Of a stretch of 23,878 bases of DNA, positions 1-7,872 are shown one piece after another (within the stretch, counting starts at the first letter, position 1; every line of letters starts with the position of its first letter). A program made the translations under genes and the position numbers. Source of the stretch: GCA-002688135 sp964536565 (GTDB lineage Bacteria; Patescibacteriota; Patescibacteriia; Magasanikbacterales; GCA-002688135); the NCBI GenBank assembly GCA_964536565.1, contig CAZHXK010000010.1, forward strand, positions 1-23,878, in the 5' to 3' direction. The notes beneath the pieces are model-generated. The model saw only the letters and a list, made by a program, of their open reading frames with translations, had not been told where the DNA came from and searched no databases.

Positions 1-1021
1 ATCGCATTTTTCATGGATCGTCCGAGTATGAGAACTTTTCGATTTGTTTTCTCAGCTGCCCAGAGTAATTGCTGGACTCGAGTGAGGAGGGAAGAGAAGG
101 TTCCTACGATGATGCGATTTTTCTGTGATGCAATCGCACGATCCAATTCTTCACCCACAATTTTCTCTGAGATTGGTATCCTTCGTGTTCTGAGTCTGTT
201 GAATCCGAACAGAGGAGTAATGGTTTTTCCGCACCGAACATGGCGATACGTTGGAGATCTGCTGGTTCTTCGTTTACTGGTGAGTAATCGAATTTGAAAT
301 CTCCTGTCATCAATACTTTACCGTATGGCGTGTCGATAGCTGCACCGAACGCGTCGGAAATATTGTGATTGATGTGGAACGGTTGAAAGTGAAAATTCTT
401 TCCAAGCTTAAACTTTTCGGTATCTCGTTTTACGATCACGATGTTTGGTTTTGGTGCTTCTCTGTGTTCTTCCATTCGTTTGCGGATCATACCTGCTGTC
501 AGTGGAGCGGTGTAGATCACGGGGTTGCCCAATGGCCCGAGAATGTGTGGAAATGCACCAATATGGTCCATGTGTCCATGTGTCACAATAATTCCTCGGA
601 TATTTTTTTCTTTACCTTTGAGCGAAGTGATGTTTGGCACGATGTAATCAATGCCATGCATGTCTTCTTCAGGGAACATGAATCCGGCGTCAACAATAAG
701 GATGTCATCACCACATTCTAGTACGGTACAGTTACGACCAATTTCTTCCAATCCTCCGAGTGCATAGATTTTGAGCTTCTTGTTGATTGGAGCTGGTTTT
801 CGTTCTTCTTGTACCTGTGGGCGGATGCGTCCACGTTGTGGGCCTTTTCCGCGTGAGGTTTTTGGTTTTGATTTTGCGTGTGGTCGTGTAGGTCGAGCTG
901 ATTGTGCTTTTCGTGCGGGACGAGCAGGGCGAGCTGATTGTGTGGCTGGCTTTCGTGCTGCAGCGTTAGCTGGGCGGCGTGTATATCCGCTGCTTCGCTT
1001 GTCTGTTTGTTTTGGAGGCAT
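1..1021 (-). CDS. rnj: Ribonuclease J, 3' part outside the window, apparent frameshift near 174
   Basis: Metallo-beta-lactamase-fold ribonuclease for mRNA decay and RNA maturation (family knowledge). Residues 1 to about 78 form a Lys/Arg/Ala/Pro-rich tail that looks disordered. The catalytic domain starts at about residue 82, has the metal-binding motif THGHMDH at 147-153, and reaches SDSTDSEHEGY at 272-282. After Tyr282 (bases 178-176) the frame gives nonsense and stops at 104. The neighbouring minus frame, from base 173, continues the family sequence with ISEKIVGEELDRAI, then a VGTFSS..TRVQQ stretch and ILGRSM, to the window edge. One base is therefore missing around 173-175, either a real mutation or an assembly error. 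The gene lies downstream of tRNA-Leu on the same strand, with no clear promoter of its own, and no SD is visible before the ATG. Confidence 0.9.
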
Positions 1022-1057
1022 ATTACTTAGCTTGTAGCTATTATGTTCTGAGAAGGT

Positions 1058-1074
1058 ATCGAGTATGTCTCGAT
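1058..1074. repeat. Small perfect inverted repeat between tRNA-Leu and rnj
   Basis: ATCGAG and CTCGAT arms (6 bp) flank a 5-base loop in the 78-base gap between the tRNA 3' end and the RNase J start. There is no T-run on either strand, so it is not an intrinsic terminator. It could be a processing or regulatory hairpin in a tRNA-rnj transcript. No function can be read from sequence. Confidence 0.3.
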
Positions 1075-1099
1075 GTTTATAAATTATGTTGATTGATTA

Positions 1100-1182
1100 T
1101 GCCGAAGGAGAGACTTGAACTCTCATGGGCTTGCGCCCACATGCACCTGAAGCATGCGTGTCTACCATTCCACCACTTCGGC
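1100..1182 (-). tRNA. tRNA-Leu (anticodon CAG), CCA not encoded
   Basis: The minus strand folds as a complete cloverleaf. The acceptor stem is GCCGAAG/CTTCGGC, the anticodon stem CATGC/GCATG carries loop TTCAGGT (anticodon CAG, codon CUG), and the T-arm is GAGAG-TTCAAGT-CTCTC. The long variable arm TGGGCGCAAGCCCA is typical of tRNA-Leu. The discriminator is A at base 1100. The next bases are TAA, so CCA must be added after transcription, presumably by the enzyme at 9979-11520. The 5' end is 16 bases past the stop of the peptide-binding protein gene, which suggests co-transcription with it. Confidence 0.95.
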
Positions 1183-1198
1183 TTGAGGGTAGTTGTGT

Positions 1199-3136
1199 CT
1201 ACCAACTCCACTTCTTTTTAGATTTGATATACCACTTTTCGATATCTGCAAATCGGTCGACAGGAGTGATGATTCGTCCTTCTGTAATTCCCATGACTTT
1301 TGGATGTACAGCGTAGTGATATGTTGGATTGTACAAAATGATTGCGGGTTTGTTCTTGATAATGAATTCCTGGAATTGGGTGTATAGATCAGCCTTCTTC
1401 TTTTTGTCTTTGGTGTTTCGTGATGCTTCAAGTAAATCGTCCAATCGTCTATCAATAAAGCGTGCGAGCGTAGCGCGAGATTCATTTCCTGCGTCATACC
1501 ATAATGGGTATGGATCCGGATTTGTACTGAGTACAACTCCCACTAGCAATGCTTCGTATGCATGACTTTTGAGGGTTTCGCGTTCTAGTAGTGATCCTGG
1601 GATTGGGGTGAGTGTGACGTGCACACCAAGTGATCTCCATGCAGCTTTTACGCTGTGTGCGATTGCGGTGGCATCGTCTGTATCAACATGAGACAGATTA
1701 ACTTCTAGATATGTGTTGTTTCGTTTTCTGAAGTATGGTTGCAATGCGTCCAGTGTTGCGCCGGTTGTTTCAGTGAATCCTGACCGAGCTTGTTCTACTT
1801 CTTCTTCAGCTGGTTCTGCTTCTTCGTGTGTTTCTTTGTATTGAGCCGTCCAGTCTTCAAGTATCTCCTCAACTTTAGCAGTGAGGAATTCTTCTCGGGA
1901 TACGCGTTCCCAGTTATCGTCGTCCAGCATGTGAACAGCTTTTTCGATATCTGTTGTATGTTCACCCTCGATGTATCCTGGCATGCCTTCGATGAAAGGG
2001 GAGTGTGCAACTTGTGCACGACCGGCTAGTGTTTCATCTACGATTTTTTGCTTATCGATAGCATATGATAATGCGTCACGAACGGTTTGCTTTTTTAAAG
2101 AAACATTTAGCAGCTGATTGAAAAATATTCCAGTATATTCAGGGGCAGCAAAGGTGTACTGGTTTGCGCGTTTTTCTCCAAGTCTGTTACTTTCTTCTGC
2201 GGAGAGCGCAGCTAATCCATCGATTTCCTGTTTTAAAAATAAATCTAAGACTTGATTGTTTGTTGCTGCCGCCTTAATTTCGATTGCCGAAATGTGTGGC
2301 GGTGTGCGATAGAAATTTTCGTTACGTATCATTCGAATGGTACTGATTCCTTCGACGTCGTCGGTTGATAATTCCTCGAACACATATGGACCCGAACCGA
2401 TTGGTTTGATATTGAGCGGTGATGCGCTCATGTCTTTAGGTTCGATGTCATTCCACACATGCTGTGGCAGAATGCCGAATGTGAGAAGTTCGCGGAATTG
2501 TTCGAATGGATCTTCAAGTGTGATAGTCAGTTTATGATCATTGATCACTTCTGTTGCTACATTGAAGAGTTGTTGTCGTAAAGGACTTTTTGATTCTTCG
2601 TTTTTAATGCGTTCAATAGTAAACGCAATGTCGTTTGCAGTTAGTGGTGTACCATCATGAAACTTTACATCAGATCGAATAGCGACTGTGTAGGTCGTTT
2701 CTTTTTCATCCGTTGAGAGTTCTGTTGCAATATCGTTCACCAGCTTTCCTTCGTTGTTGTAGCGCATGATACTTGAGAACACTAATTTCGATGCAGCTGC
2801 ATCAACAGCCGATAAAGATGAGTATAATGGATTAAGATGTTGTGGTGTACCCACGATTCCTTCTCGGTACGTTCCACCAGTGGCGGGCGTATTAATTCGA
2901 TGAGTTGTGGCAAACTGTGTTGACCACCAACTTAAGCCGATGATGAATAGCAGTGCGCCGAAACCAAGCAGAATTTTTTCTGAAAGTGTCAAAAATAGCC
3001 GTGCGTACTTGAGTTGGCGTACGCGTGGAACATACTTTTTATGAACATTAAAAACGAGTTTTTGATCAAGTTCTTGGATATCATCCGTTTTGGAATGACC
3101 AGACTTGATCAGTGATAATAAGTTTTTGAGGAACAC
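1199..3136 (-). CDS. Membrane-anchored peptide-binding protein of an ABC transporter (SBP_bac_5 family)
   Basis: Extracytoplasmic solute-binding protein of the OppA/DppA type, expected to bind oligopeptides. The 645-aa product has a basic cytoplasmic start, one transmembrane segment at about 53-72 (ILLGFGALLFIIGLSWW), then a PATGGTYREG..GTPQHLNPLY stretch typical of the start of the mature domain. Family features downstream include FHDGTPLTANDIAFTIERI and IGSGPYVFEE. There is no lipobox, so anchoring is by the N-terminal helix. A Glu-rich insertion lies around residues 430-455. The start is GTG at 3136; an in-frame stop three codons upstream leaves little choice, and no SD precedes it at normal distance. 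It follows secG, and no permease or ATPase gene is in the window. The family is clear; the substrate is inferred. Confidence 0.88.
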   Translation of the reverse strand: MFLKNLLSLIKSGHSKTDDIQELDQKLVFNVHKKYVPRVRQLKYARLFLTLSEKILLGFGALLFIIGLSWWSTQFATTHRINTPATGGTYREGIVGTPQHLNPLYSSLSAVDAAASKLVFSSIMRYNNEGKLVNDIATELSTDEKETTYTVAIRSDVKFHDGTPLTANDIAFTIERIKNEESKSPLRQQLFNVATEVINDHKLTITLEDPFEQFRELLTFGILPQHVWNDIEPKDMSASPLNIKPIGSGPYVFEELSTDDVEGISTIRMIRNENFYRTPPHISAIEIKAAATNNQVLDLFLKQEIDGLAALSAEESNRLGEKRANQYTFAAPEYTGIFFNQLLNVSLKKQTVRDALSYAIDKQKIVDETLAGRAQVAHSPFIEGMPGYIEGEHTTDIEKAVHMLDDDNWERVSREEFLTAKVEEILEDWTAQYKETHEEAEPAEEEVEQARSGFTETTGATLDALQPYFRKRNNTYLEVNLSHVDTDDATAIAHSVKAAWRSLGVHVTLTPIPGSLLERETLKSHAYEALLVGVVLSTNPDPYPLWYDAGNESRATLARFIDRRLDDLLEASRNTKDKKKKADLYTQFQEFIIKNKPAIILYNPTYHYAVHPKVMGITEGRIITPVDRFADIEKWYIKSKKKWSW

Positions 3137-3186
3137 AGGAGGTATTTAAAGAGAGAGTTTGAGTATTTCAGTGTATCTGAAACTCC

Positions 3187-3408
3187 TTAGAGTTGCAAGT
3201 AGATGTCGAGGAATGCTGAGATAAAAAAGAGAATTGAAATTACGATTGTTGTGTTGTGAATCTTCTTTTCCACACCACGTTTTGTCTGTTGAATGTTTCC
3301 TTCTCCACCAAATCCGGCACCAAGTCCAGTTCCACGAGCTTGAAGTAAAATTACGGTAATAAGTAGGACGGGGAGGATAAATTGCGCTGTTGTCAGTAGT
3401 GATTGCAT
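3187..3408 (-). CDS. secG: Preprotein translocase subunit SecG (start moved to ATG 3408)
   Basis: Small membrane subunit of the SecYEG export channel. The 73-aa product has two hydrophobic segments (about 5-22 and 53-71) around the conserved loop LLQARGTGLGAGFGG, with a basic stretch before the second helix. An ATG at 3456 would add 16 residues (MLVYSLNNRTLTELAY), but it lies between the -35 and -10 boxes of a strong predicted promoter, so it is probably upstream of the transcription start. The start at 3408 gives a normal SecG length. No clear SD precedes either start. It is first in a run leading to the peptide-binding protein, tRNA-Leu and RNase J. Confidence 0.88.
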   Translation of the reverse strand: MQSLLTTAQFILPVLLITVILLQARGTGLGAGFGGEGNIQQTKRGVEKKIHNTTIVISILFFISAFLDIYLQL

Positions 3409-3446
3409 ATATGCGAGTTCTGTAAGAGTTCTGTTATTGAGTGAGT

Positions 3447-3475
3447 ATACTAGCATATGGTCCTGAGAACGTCAA
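3447..3475 (-). promoter_or_regulatory. Sigma-70-type promoter for secG and the genes behind it
   Basis: On the minus strand TTGACG (3475-3470) is separated by exactly 17 bases from TAGTAT (3452-3447). A TGC just upstream of the -10 makes it an extended -10. Transcription would start near 3440, giving a leader of about 30 bases to ATG 3408. It is back to back with the dsbA promoter. Confidence 0.75.
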
Positions 3476-3490
3476 GTCTTAGTTCTGTGG

Positions 3491-3496
3491 TATAAT
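3491..3496 (+). promoter_or_regulatory. Extended -10 box (TGG TATAAT) of the dsbA-like gene
   Basis: A perfect TATAAT preceded by TGG lies eight bases before the ATG at 3505. No good -35 is visible at 16-18 bases, as is usual for extended -10 promoters. The predicted start of transcription falls at or within two bases of the ATG, so the mRNA is probably leaderless. Confidence 0.65.
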
Positions 3497-3504
3497 GGTC
3501 TTCT

Positions 3505-4188
3505 ATGAAAGAAGGAGTGAATCTTACTGAGCAGCAGGTGAGTGCATTACCGCCGACGCATGGTCCATCAAAAGTATGGAAATATGCTTTTTTGGCATTG
3601 ATGGTGATAGTTGTTATTTTTGCTGGGTTTGTTGTTTTGGGTGTTTCGACTGCTTCCTATTCGGGGAGTAGTATTTCTGATGATGTAGACAGACCAACTC
3701 AGGGTTTTGTTGGTGCGCCGATTACCATCATTGAATATGGCGATTTTCAGTGTCCATTTTGCGCTCGAGCGACGCAATCGTTTAAGGAAGCGATGGTTCC
3801 ATATGCCGACCGTATTCATATTGAGTATCGACATTTTCCGCTGTATCAAATTCATCGGCGCGCAGTACCATCGGCGGTAGCATCAGAATGTGCGCAGGAT
3901 CAAGATAAGTTTTGGGAGTATCATGATGAGTTATATAAAAACCAGGCCAACTTAGAAGATAAAGATTTGTTGCGCTACGCACGAACGATTGGTCTTGATG
4001 TAGGTGTGTTCTGGGATTGTTTTACATCGCAGCATCATCTTGCGAAAGTAAATCGTGATTATGAGCAGGGTGTTGATGATGGAGTTCGATCAACTCCAAC
4101 TTTTTTCATAAATGGGAAGCGTTTTCAGGGCGCGCTCGATCGTGATCAGTGGAACAGTATTTTTTCTCACCTTACAACCGGTGGATAA
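3505..4188 (+). CDS. DsbA-like thioredoxin-fold membrane protein (thiol-disulfide oxidoreductase)
   Basis: Likely forms or exchanges disulfides in exported proteins on the outer face of the membrane. The 227-aa product has a short cytoplasmic N-terminus, one transmembrane helix at about 26-49, and a DsbA-type domain. Visible motifs are the active site CPFC within YGDFQCPFCARA, conserved FPL..IH..A, a helical insertion with FWEYHDELY, and the cis-Pro loop RSTPTFFING. This layout matches membrane-anchored DsbA/BdbD-type proteins (thioredoxin_4 family). An SD-like AAGGAG sits inside the first codons (3511-3516), but no start codon follows it at useful distance, so ATG 3505 is preferred. No partner DsbB/VKOR gene is in the window. 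Confidence 0.88.
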   Translation: MKEGVNLTEQQVSALPPTHGPSKVWKYAFLALMVIVVIFAGFVVLGVSTASYSGSSISDDVDRPTQGFVGAPITIIEYGDFQCPFCARATQSFKEAMVPYADRIHIEYRHFPLYQIHRRAVPSAVASECAQDQDKFWEYHDELYKNQANLEDKDLLRYARTIGLDVGVFWDCFTSQHHLAKVNRDYEQGVDDGVRSTPTFFINGKRFQGALDRDQWNSIFSHLTTGG

Positions 4189-4205
4189 CAGAGAATTATC
4201 CACCC

Positions 4206-4234
4206 TTGACCACGCGTAAATTAACTGATAGACT
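4206..4234 (+). promoter_or_regulatory. Sigma-70-type promoter for uvrA
   Basis: TTGACC (4206-4211), 17 bases, then TAGACT (4229-4234) with TGA just upstream (extended -10). Transcription would start near 4241, about 50 bases before the uvrA ATG. Its -10 lies inside the left arm of the predicted dsbA terminator. No SOS-box-like palindrome was recognised here. Confidence 0.65.
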
Positions 4235-4257
4235 TGATTTTCTGGGTCTATTTTTTG
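4228..4257 (+). terminator. Intrinsic terminator after the dsbA-like gene
   Basis: ATAGAC (4228-4233) pairs with GTCTAT (4246-4251), and two U-G pairs extend the stem. The loop is about 8 bases, and a T-run at 4251-4257 follows. It lies 40 bases after the dsbA stop and overlaps the uvrA -10 box. Confidence 0.55.
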
Positions 4258-4292
4258 TTTTAGATATTTCACTAGACTCACCAATTCTCTTT

Positions 4293-7169
4293 ATGCCTAC
4301 TAAGAAAACTGCAAAGAAAGCAGCGGCGACAACTGTCAAAACTGCTGATGTGATCTCTATTAAAGGTTCACGCGTTCACAATTTGAAGGATGTTTCTGTG
4401 GATATCCCTAAGAATGCACTTGTTGTTGTTACGGGATTGTCTGGTTCAGGAAAATCTTCGATTGCGTTTGATACTGTTTACGCGGAGGGACAGCGTCGTT
4501 ATGCAGAAAGTTTGTCTGCGTACGCGCGTCAGTTTTTGGAAATGCAGGACAAGCCAGATGTAGATGAGATTCATGGTTTATCTCCAACAATTGCGATTGA
4601 TCAAAAATCCAATACTAAAAATCCTCGTTCAACAGTTGGTACGACAACGGAGATATATGACCACTTACGTTTGTTGTATGCGCGCATTGGTTTGCCGCAT
4701 TGTACGTTGTGTGGATCTGATGTTCGTCAGTTAACACAGGGACAGATTGTTGAAGGTATTCGTGGAATTTTACGACGTGGTGATCGTGTTCGTATTTTGG
4801 CACCACTGCTACGAAATGAATACGGTAAGAATGAGAAGATTCAAGCGATGATTTCGCAGATTCCATCGGATATGTATCGCATTGATGGAAGTTATGTTCG
4901 TCGAAATGATTTGGCGGCTATGACAATTGATGAAACGTATCCGCATTCGTTAGAGGTGTTTATGGGTGAGTTGGTGAAGGGTAAGGAAGCTGGGTTCATG
5001 GATATGGTTGAGAAGGGATTGGACTGGGGTAATGGCATGATTATTGTTCATATAGTTGATTCAGATACGAATACGATTTTTTCTACAGACTTATTGTGTG
5101 GTTCATGTGGTGCGAGGAGTACTGCGCTTGAGCCGCGTTCATTTAGTTTTAACTCGCCTCATGGTGCATGTCCGCGATGTACTGGTTTGGGTATCACTAT
5201 GGAGGTTGATGCAGATTTGGTTATCCCTAATAAAAAGCTCACGCTTGAAGAAGGGGCGGTAGAGCCGTGGGTGCGTATTACGGGAAATCAGCAGTGGCAT
5301 TTGAAGTTGTTGACTGAAGTAGCTGCGGCGCACAAATTTAATATAGCGACACCGGTGAAGGATCTGTCTCGAAAGGCATATGATATTTTGTTGTACGGAA
5401 CGGGCGATCAGGAATATGAAGTCGGAAAGAAAACATCTATGTATGAAGGTGTGATTCCTGGTTTGGAAAAACGTCATGCAGAGACAAATTCAGATTACAT
5501 TAGAAAGGAGATAGAGAATTACATGCATGAGAGTGTATGTCCGTCGTGTCAGGGAAAGCGTTTGAAGCCTGAGGCTTTGACGGTGACCATTGATGATTTG
5601 GGGATTTCTGATGCAGTGAAGCTTTCTGTTGATGAAGCGCATGATTGGTTTTCTGGATTACTCGGTTCAAGTGAGGATAAGAAGAAGAAAGAGGGTATTT
5701 TGGAGGGTGATAATGCGAAGATCGCAATGCCAGTAGTTAAAGAGATTGTTGAGCGCTTATCAAAAATTAGAGCTGTTGGTTTGGATTATTTAACACTAGA
5801 TCGTTCGATGACAACGTTGTCTGGTGGTGAGGCTCAGCGAATTCGTTTAGCTTCACAGCTTTCAACTGGTTTAACTGGCGTGATCTATGTGTTGGACGAG
5901 CCATCGGTTGGTATGCATCCTCAGGATATAAGTAAACTCGTTGAGACACTTACGTCACTACGTAATTTGGGTAACACAGTAATTGTTGTTGAGCACGATG
6001 CGGAAATCATGGCTGCTGCGGATTTTGTCATTGATGTTGGTCCTGGTGCTGGTGTGTATGGTGGTGAGATTATTGCTCAAGGAACACTTGAGCAATTAAA
6101 GAAGGACAAGAATTCGATGACGGGTCAGTATTTGTCTGGGAAGAAATCGATTGATCCTCCAAAGAAATTACATAAAGGAACAGGTAAGTTTTTGCAGGTG
6201 ATTGGTGCGACACAACACAACTTAGATAATGTTGATTTGAAGATTCCATTAGGAAAGTTTGTGGCTGTGTCTGGAGTTTCTGGCTCTGGTAAGTCTACGT
6301 TAGTACTTGATATCTTAGGTACCTTTCTTTCAAAGCATTTCTATCGCGCAAAGGCTGAGCCTGGCGAGCACAAGGAAGTGAAGGGTTTGAAGAATATTGA
6401 TAAAGTGATTTCTATTGATCAATCTCCGATTGGTCGAACACCTCGTTCAAATCCTGCAACGTATACCGGTTTGTTTACTATTATTCGTGACATGTTTACG
6501 GAGGTTCCTGAAGCGAAAGCACGTGGGTATGATGCGGGTAAGTTCTCGTTTAATGTGCGTGGTGGTGGTCGTTGTGAGGCATGTGCGGGTGAGGGGTATG
6601 TTCGTATTCCAATGCAGTTTTTGACTGATGTGTTTGTTGAGTGTGATGAGTGTCATGGAAAACGATATAATCGTGAAGCGCTTGAGATTCATTATCGTGA
6701 TAAGGATATTTCAGATGTGTTGAAGATGACGGTTGAGGAAGCAAAGCTGTTTTTCTCAGATATTCCAAATGTTTCAGAGAAGTTGCGTATTTTATCTGAA
6801 GTCGGATTGGGATATGTACAGCTTGGTCAGCCAGCGACAACGCTGTCTGGTGGTGAGGCGCAGCGTGTGAAATTGGCTACGGAATTGTCTCGGCGCTCAA
6901 CAGGTAAGACATTGTATATTTTGGATGAGCCGACCACTGGTTTGCATTTTGATGATATTAAAAAGTTGCTGGGAGTGTTGATGATGTTGGTTGAGAAGGG
7001 GAATACGGTTCTCGTGATTGAACATAATGTAGATGTGATTCGATCAGCAGATTGGGTGATTGATATGGGACCTGGTGGTGGTAAATATGGTGGACAGATT
7101 GTCGCTGAGGGTACGCCGTCAGAGATTAAGAAGACTAAAGCGTCTGTTTCCGGAAAGTACTTGAAATAG
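4293..7169 (+). CDS. uvrA: Excinuclease ABC subunit A (UvrA)
   Basis: ATPase that, with UvrB, recognises bulky DNA damage in nucleotide excision repair. The 958-aa product is of normal length and has two ABC ATPase modules. The first has Walker A GLSGSGKSS at 48-56 and signature LSGGEAQRIRLA; the second has Walker A GVSGSGKST and signature LSGGEAQRVKLA, then ILDEPTTGLH. Two zinc fingers are visible: CGSCG..CPRC, and CEAC..CDEC preceded by FNVRGGGR. The reading frame is open back to 4149, inside dsbA, but that extension has no family similarity and begins upstream of the promoter. ATG 4293 (MPTKKTAKKAA, a Lys/Ala-rich start) is chosen. No SD is visible. uvrB and uvrC are not in the window. Confidence 0.97.
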   Translation: MPTKKTAKKAAATTVKTADVISIKGSRVHNLKDVSVDIPKNALVVVTGLSGSGKSSIAFDTVYAEGQRRYAESLSAYARQFLEMQDKPDVDEIHGLSPTIAIDQKSNTKNPRSTVGTTTEIYDHLRLLYARIGLPHCTLCGSDVRQLTQGQIVEGIRGILRRGDRVRILAPLLRNEYGKNEKIQAMISQIPSDMYRIDGSYVRRNDLAAMTIDETYPHSLEVFMGELVKGKEAGFMDMVEKGLDWGNGMIIVHIVDSDTNTIFSTDLLCGSCGARSTALEPRSFSFNSPHGACPRCTGLGITMEVDADLVIPNKKLTLEEGAVEPWVRITGNQQWHLKLLTEVAAAHKFNIATPVKDLSRKAYDILLYGTGDQEYEVGKKTSMYEGVIPGLEKRHAETNSDYIRKEIENYMHESVCPSCQGKRLKPEALTVTIDDLGISDAVKLSVDEAHDWFSGLLGSSEDKKKKEGILEGDNAKIAMPVVKEIVERLSKIRAVGLDYLTLDRSMTTLSGGEAQRIRLASQLSTGLTGVIYVLDEPSVGMHPQDISKLVETLTSLRNLGNTVIVVEHDAEIMAAADFVIDVGPGAGVYGGEIIAQGTLEQLKKDKNSMTGQYLSGKKSIDPPKKLHKGTGKFLQVIGATQHNLDNVDLKIPLGKFVAVSGVSGSGKSTLVLDILGTFLSKHFYRAKAEPGEHKEVKGLKNIDKVISIDQSPIGRTPRSNPATYTGLFTIIRDMFTEVPEAKARGYDAGKFSFNVRGGGRCEACAGEGYVRIPMQFLTDVFVECDECHGKRYNREALEIHYRDKDISDVLKMTVEEAKLFFSDIPNVSEKLRILSEVGLGYVQLGQPATTLSGGEAQRVKLATELSRRSTGKTLYILDEPTTGLHFDDIKKLLGVLMMLVEKGNTVLVIEHNVDVIRSADWVIDMGPGGGKYGGQIVAEGTPSEIKKTKASVSGKYLK

Positions 7170-7196
7170 GATTGAGATTTGAGGGGTGAGTTTAGA

Positions 7197-7219
7197 GAAA
7201 AGCCTTCGGCCGTTTTTTA
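7197..7219 (+). terminator. Possible weak terminator after uvrA
   Basis: AAAAGCC, TTC, GGC, then CG and six T's, about 30 bases after the uvrA stop. Only three G-C pairs are perfect, and two bulged bases separate the A/T part of the stem. Position and T-run suggest termination; strength is doubtful. Confidence 0.35.
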
Positions 7220-7284
7220 GGGTGTGTATTGACGGATGTGTGTGTTTATACTAAGTATGAAATAGCTTTTTTAGGGGGTTTTGT

Positions 7285-7572
7285 ATGTCTGAGTTTATTC
7301 AAGGGTTTCTTGCTGCTGCGGCTTGGTTGTGCGATGTTGAATCGGTTTTCAAGAAGGTCGGTCTTGATATAAGTGCTGCTATAGACTTGTTGTATGTAGA
7401 TGACGAGCCGTGTGTAGGTCATTTGAAAACCGTATATCAGTTGTATCCATTGCGTCGCATGCAGAGTGCATGTGGTCAGTATCGTCTTGAGTGGGGGGTC
7501 GATGTCTCTGCGGATGCAGATGGTGTGGATGAGGACGATGGTATGCTTGTTGGTGCTGAAAACCGTCCTTAG
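7285..7572 (+). CDS. Unrecognised small protein, first half of a two-ORF locus
   Basis: A 95-aa product with no family I recognise. It starts with a hydrophobic, Ala-rich stretch (FLAAAAWLCDV) and ends in an acidic Asp/Glu/Val segment (VSADADGVDEDDG). It has an unusually clear SD for this window, AGGGGG at 7273-7278, six bases before the ATG. Upstream, TTGACG (7229-7234) and TATACT (7247-7252) look promoter-like, but a 12-base gap is too short for them to pair. Its TAG stop is followed at once by an ATG in the same frame, so this and the next ORF may be halves of one 180-residue protein. It is flanked by the possible uvrA terminator and a strong terminator at 7833, so the locus is self-contained. 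Confidence 0.6.
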   Translation: MSEFIQGFLAAAAWLCDVESVFKKVGLDISAAIDLLYVDDEPCVGHLKTVYQLYPLRRMQSACGQYRLEWGVDVSADADGVDEDDGMLVGAENRP

Positions 7573-7827
7573 ATGATCCTTGCTCAGGTTGAGTTTTATG
7601 TTAAGGATCATGTTGTTCTGAATGTGATGTTTCAAGCACAGGCTGATATCTACAATAGTGAGTCTGTTCTGTATGACAGTGATTTATCAGAGCGGATTAC
7701 TCGATGTATGCGCCATTTTGATCAGTCTGCTTCTGATCTTGCGACTTCGTTGAGTTGCGTTGAGTTGGTCGGACATCTTGCTGGGGATCTGATAGTAGAT
7801 CCGGCGGATTCTGCTGCAGTACATTAG
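7573..7827 (+). CDS. Unrecognised small protein, second half of a two-ORF locus
   Basis: An 84-aa product, not recognised. It begins directly after the TAG of the upstream ORF and in the same frame, with no SD of its own. It would have to be made by translational coupling (TAGATG), by readthrough of the TAG, or not at all if the TAG is a nonsense mutation. The N-terminal part (ILAQVEFYVKDHVVLNVMF) looks like beta strands. The rest looks helical and ends in an Asp/Ala-rich tail. A strong terminator follows its stop by about ten bases. Confidence 0.5.
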   Translation: MILAQVEFYVKDHVVLNVMFQAQADIYNSESVLYDSDLSERITRCMRHFDQSASDLATSLSCVELVGHLAGDLIVDPADSAAVH

Positions 7828-7832
7828 GTATC

Positions 7833-7860
7833 AAAAAATCCCGAAGGTCGGGACTTTTTT
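7833..7860. terminator. Bidirectional intrinsic terminator between convergent genes
   Basis: TCCCGA (7839-7844), loop AGG, TCGGGA (7848-7853), followed on the plus strand by C and six T's and preceded by six A's. It can terminate the two-ORF locus (plus) and rplS (minus, stop at 7873). Confidence 0.85.
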
Positions 7861-7872
7861 AAACTTATAAAC

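Noticed and set aside
13..297. Plus-strand open frame over the left end
   Set aside because: Antisense to RNase J; no start signals or recognisable motifs.
1188..1203. GGTAG/CTACC hairpin at the end of the peptide-binding protein gene
   Set aside because: Only 5 bp with no T-run; too weak to call a terminator.
3409..3456. Longer SecG start at ATG 3456
   Set aside because: The ATG is between the -35 and -10 boxes; the shorter form has the normal SecG length.
4149..4292. N-terminal extension of UvrA beginning inside the dsbA-like gene
   Set aside because: Unlike UvrA, overlaps another gene, and lies partly upstream of the predicted promoter and within the terminator; ATG 4293 gives the normal protein.
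7229..7252. TTGACG and TATACT as a promoter for the 7285 locus
   Set aside because: The spacer is only 12 bases; one of the boxes may be real with another partner, but the pair as such is not acceptable.
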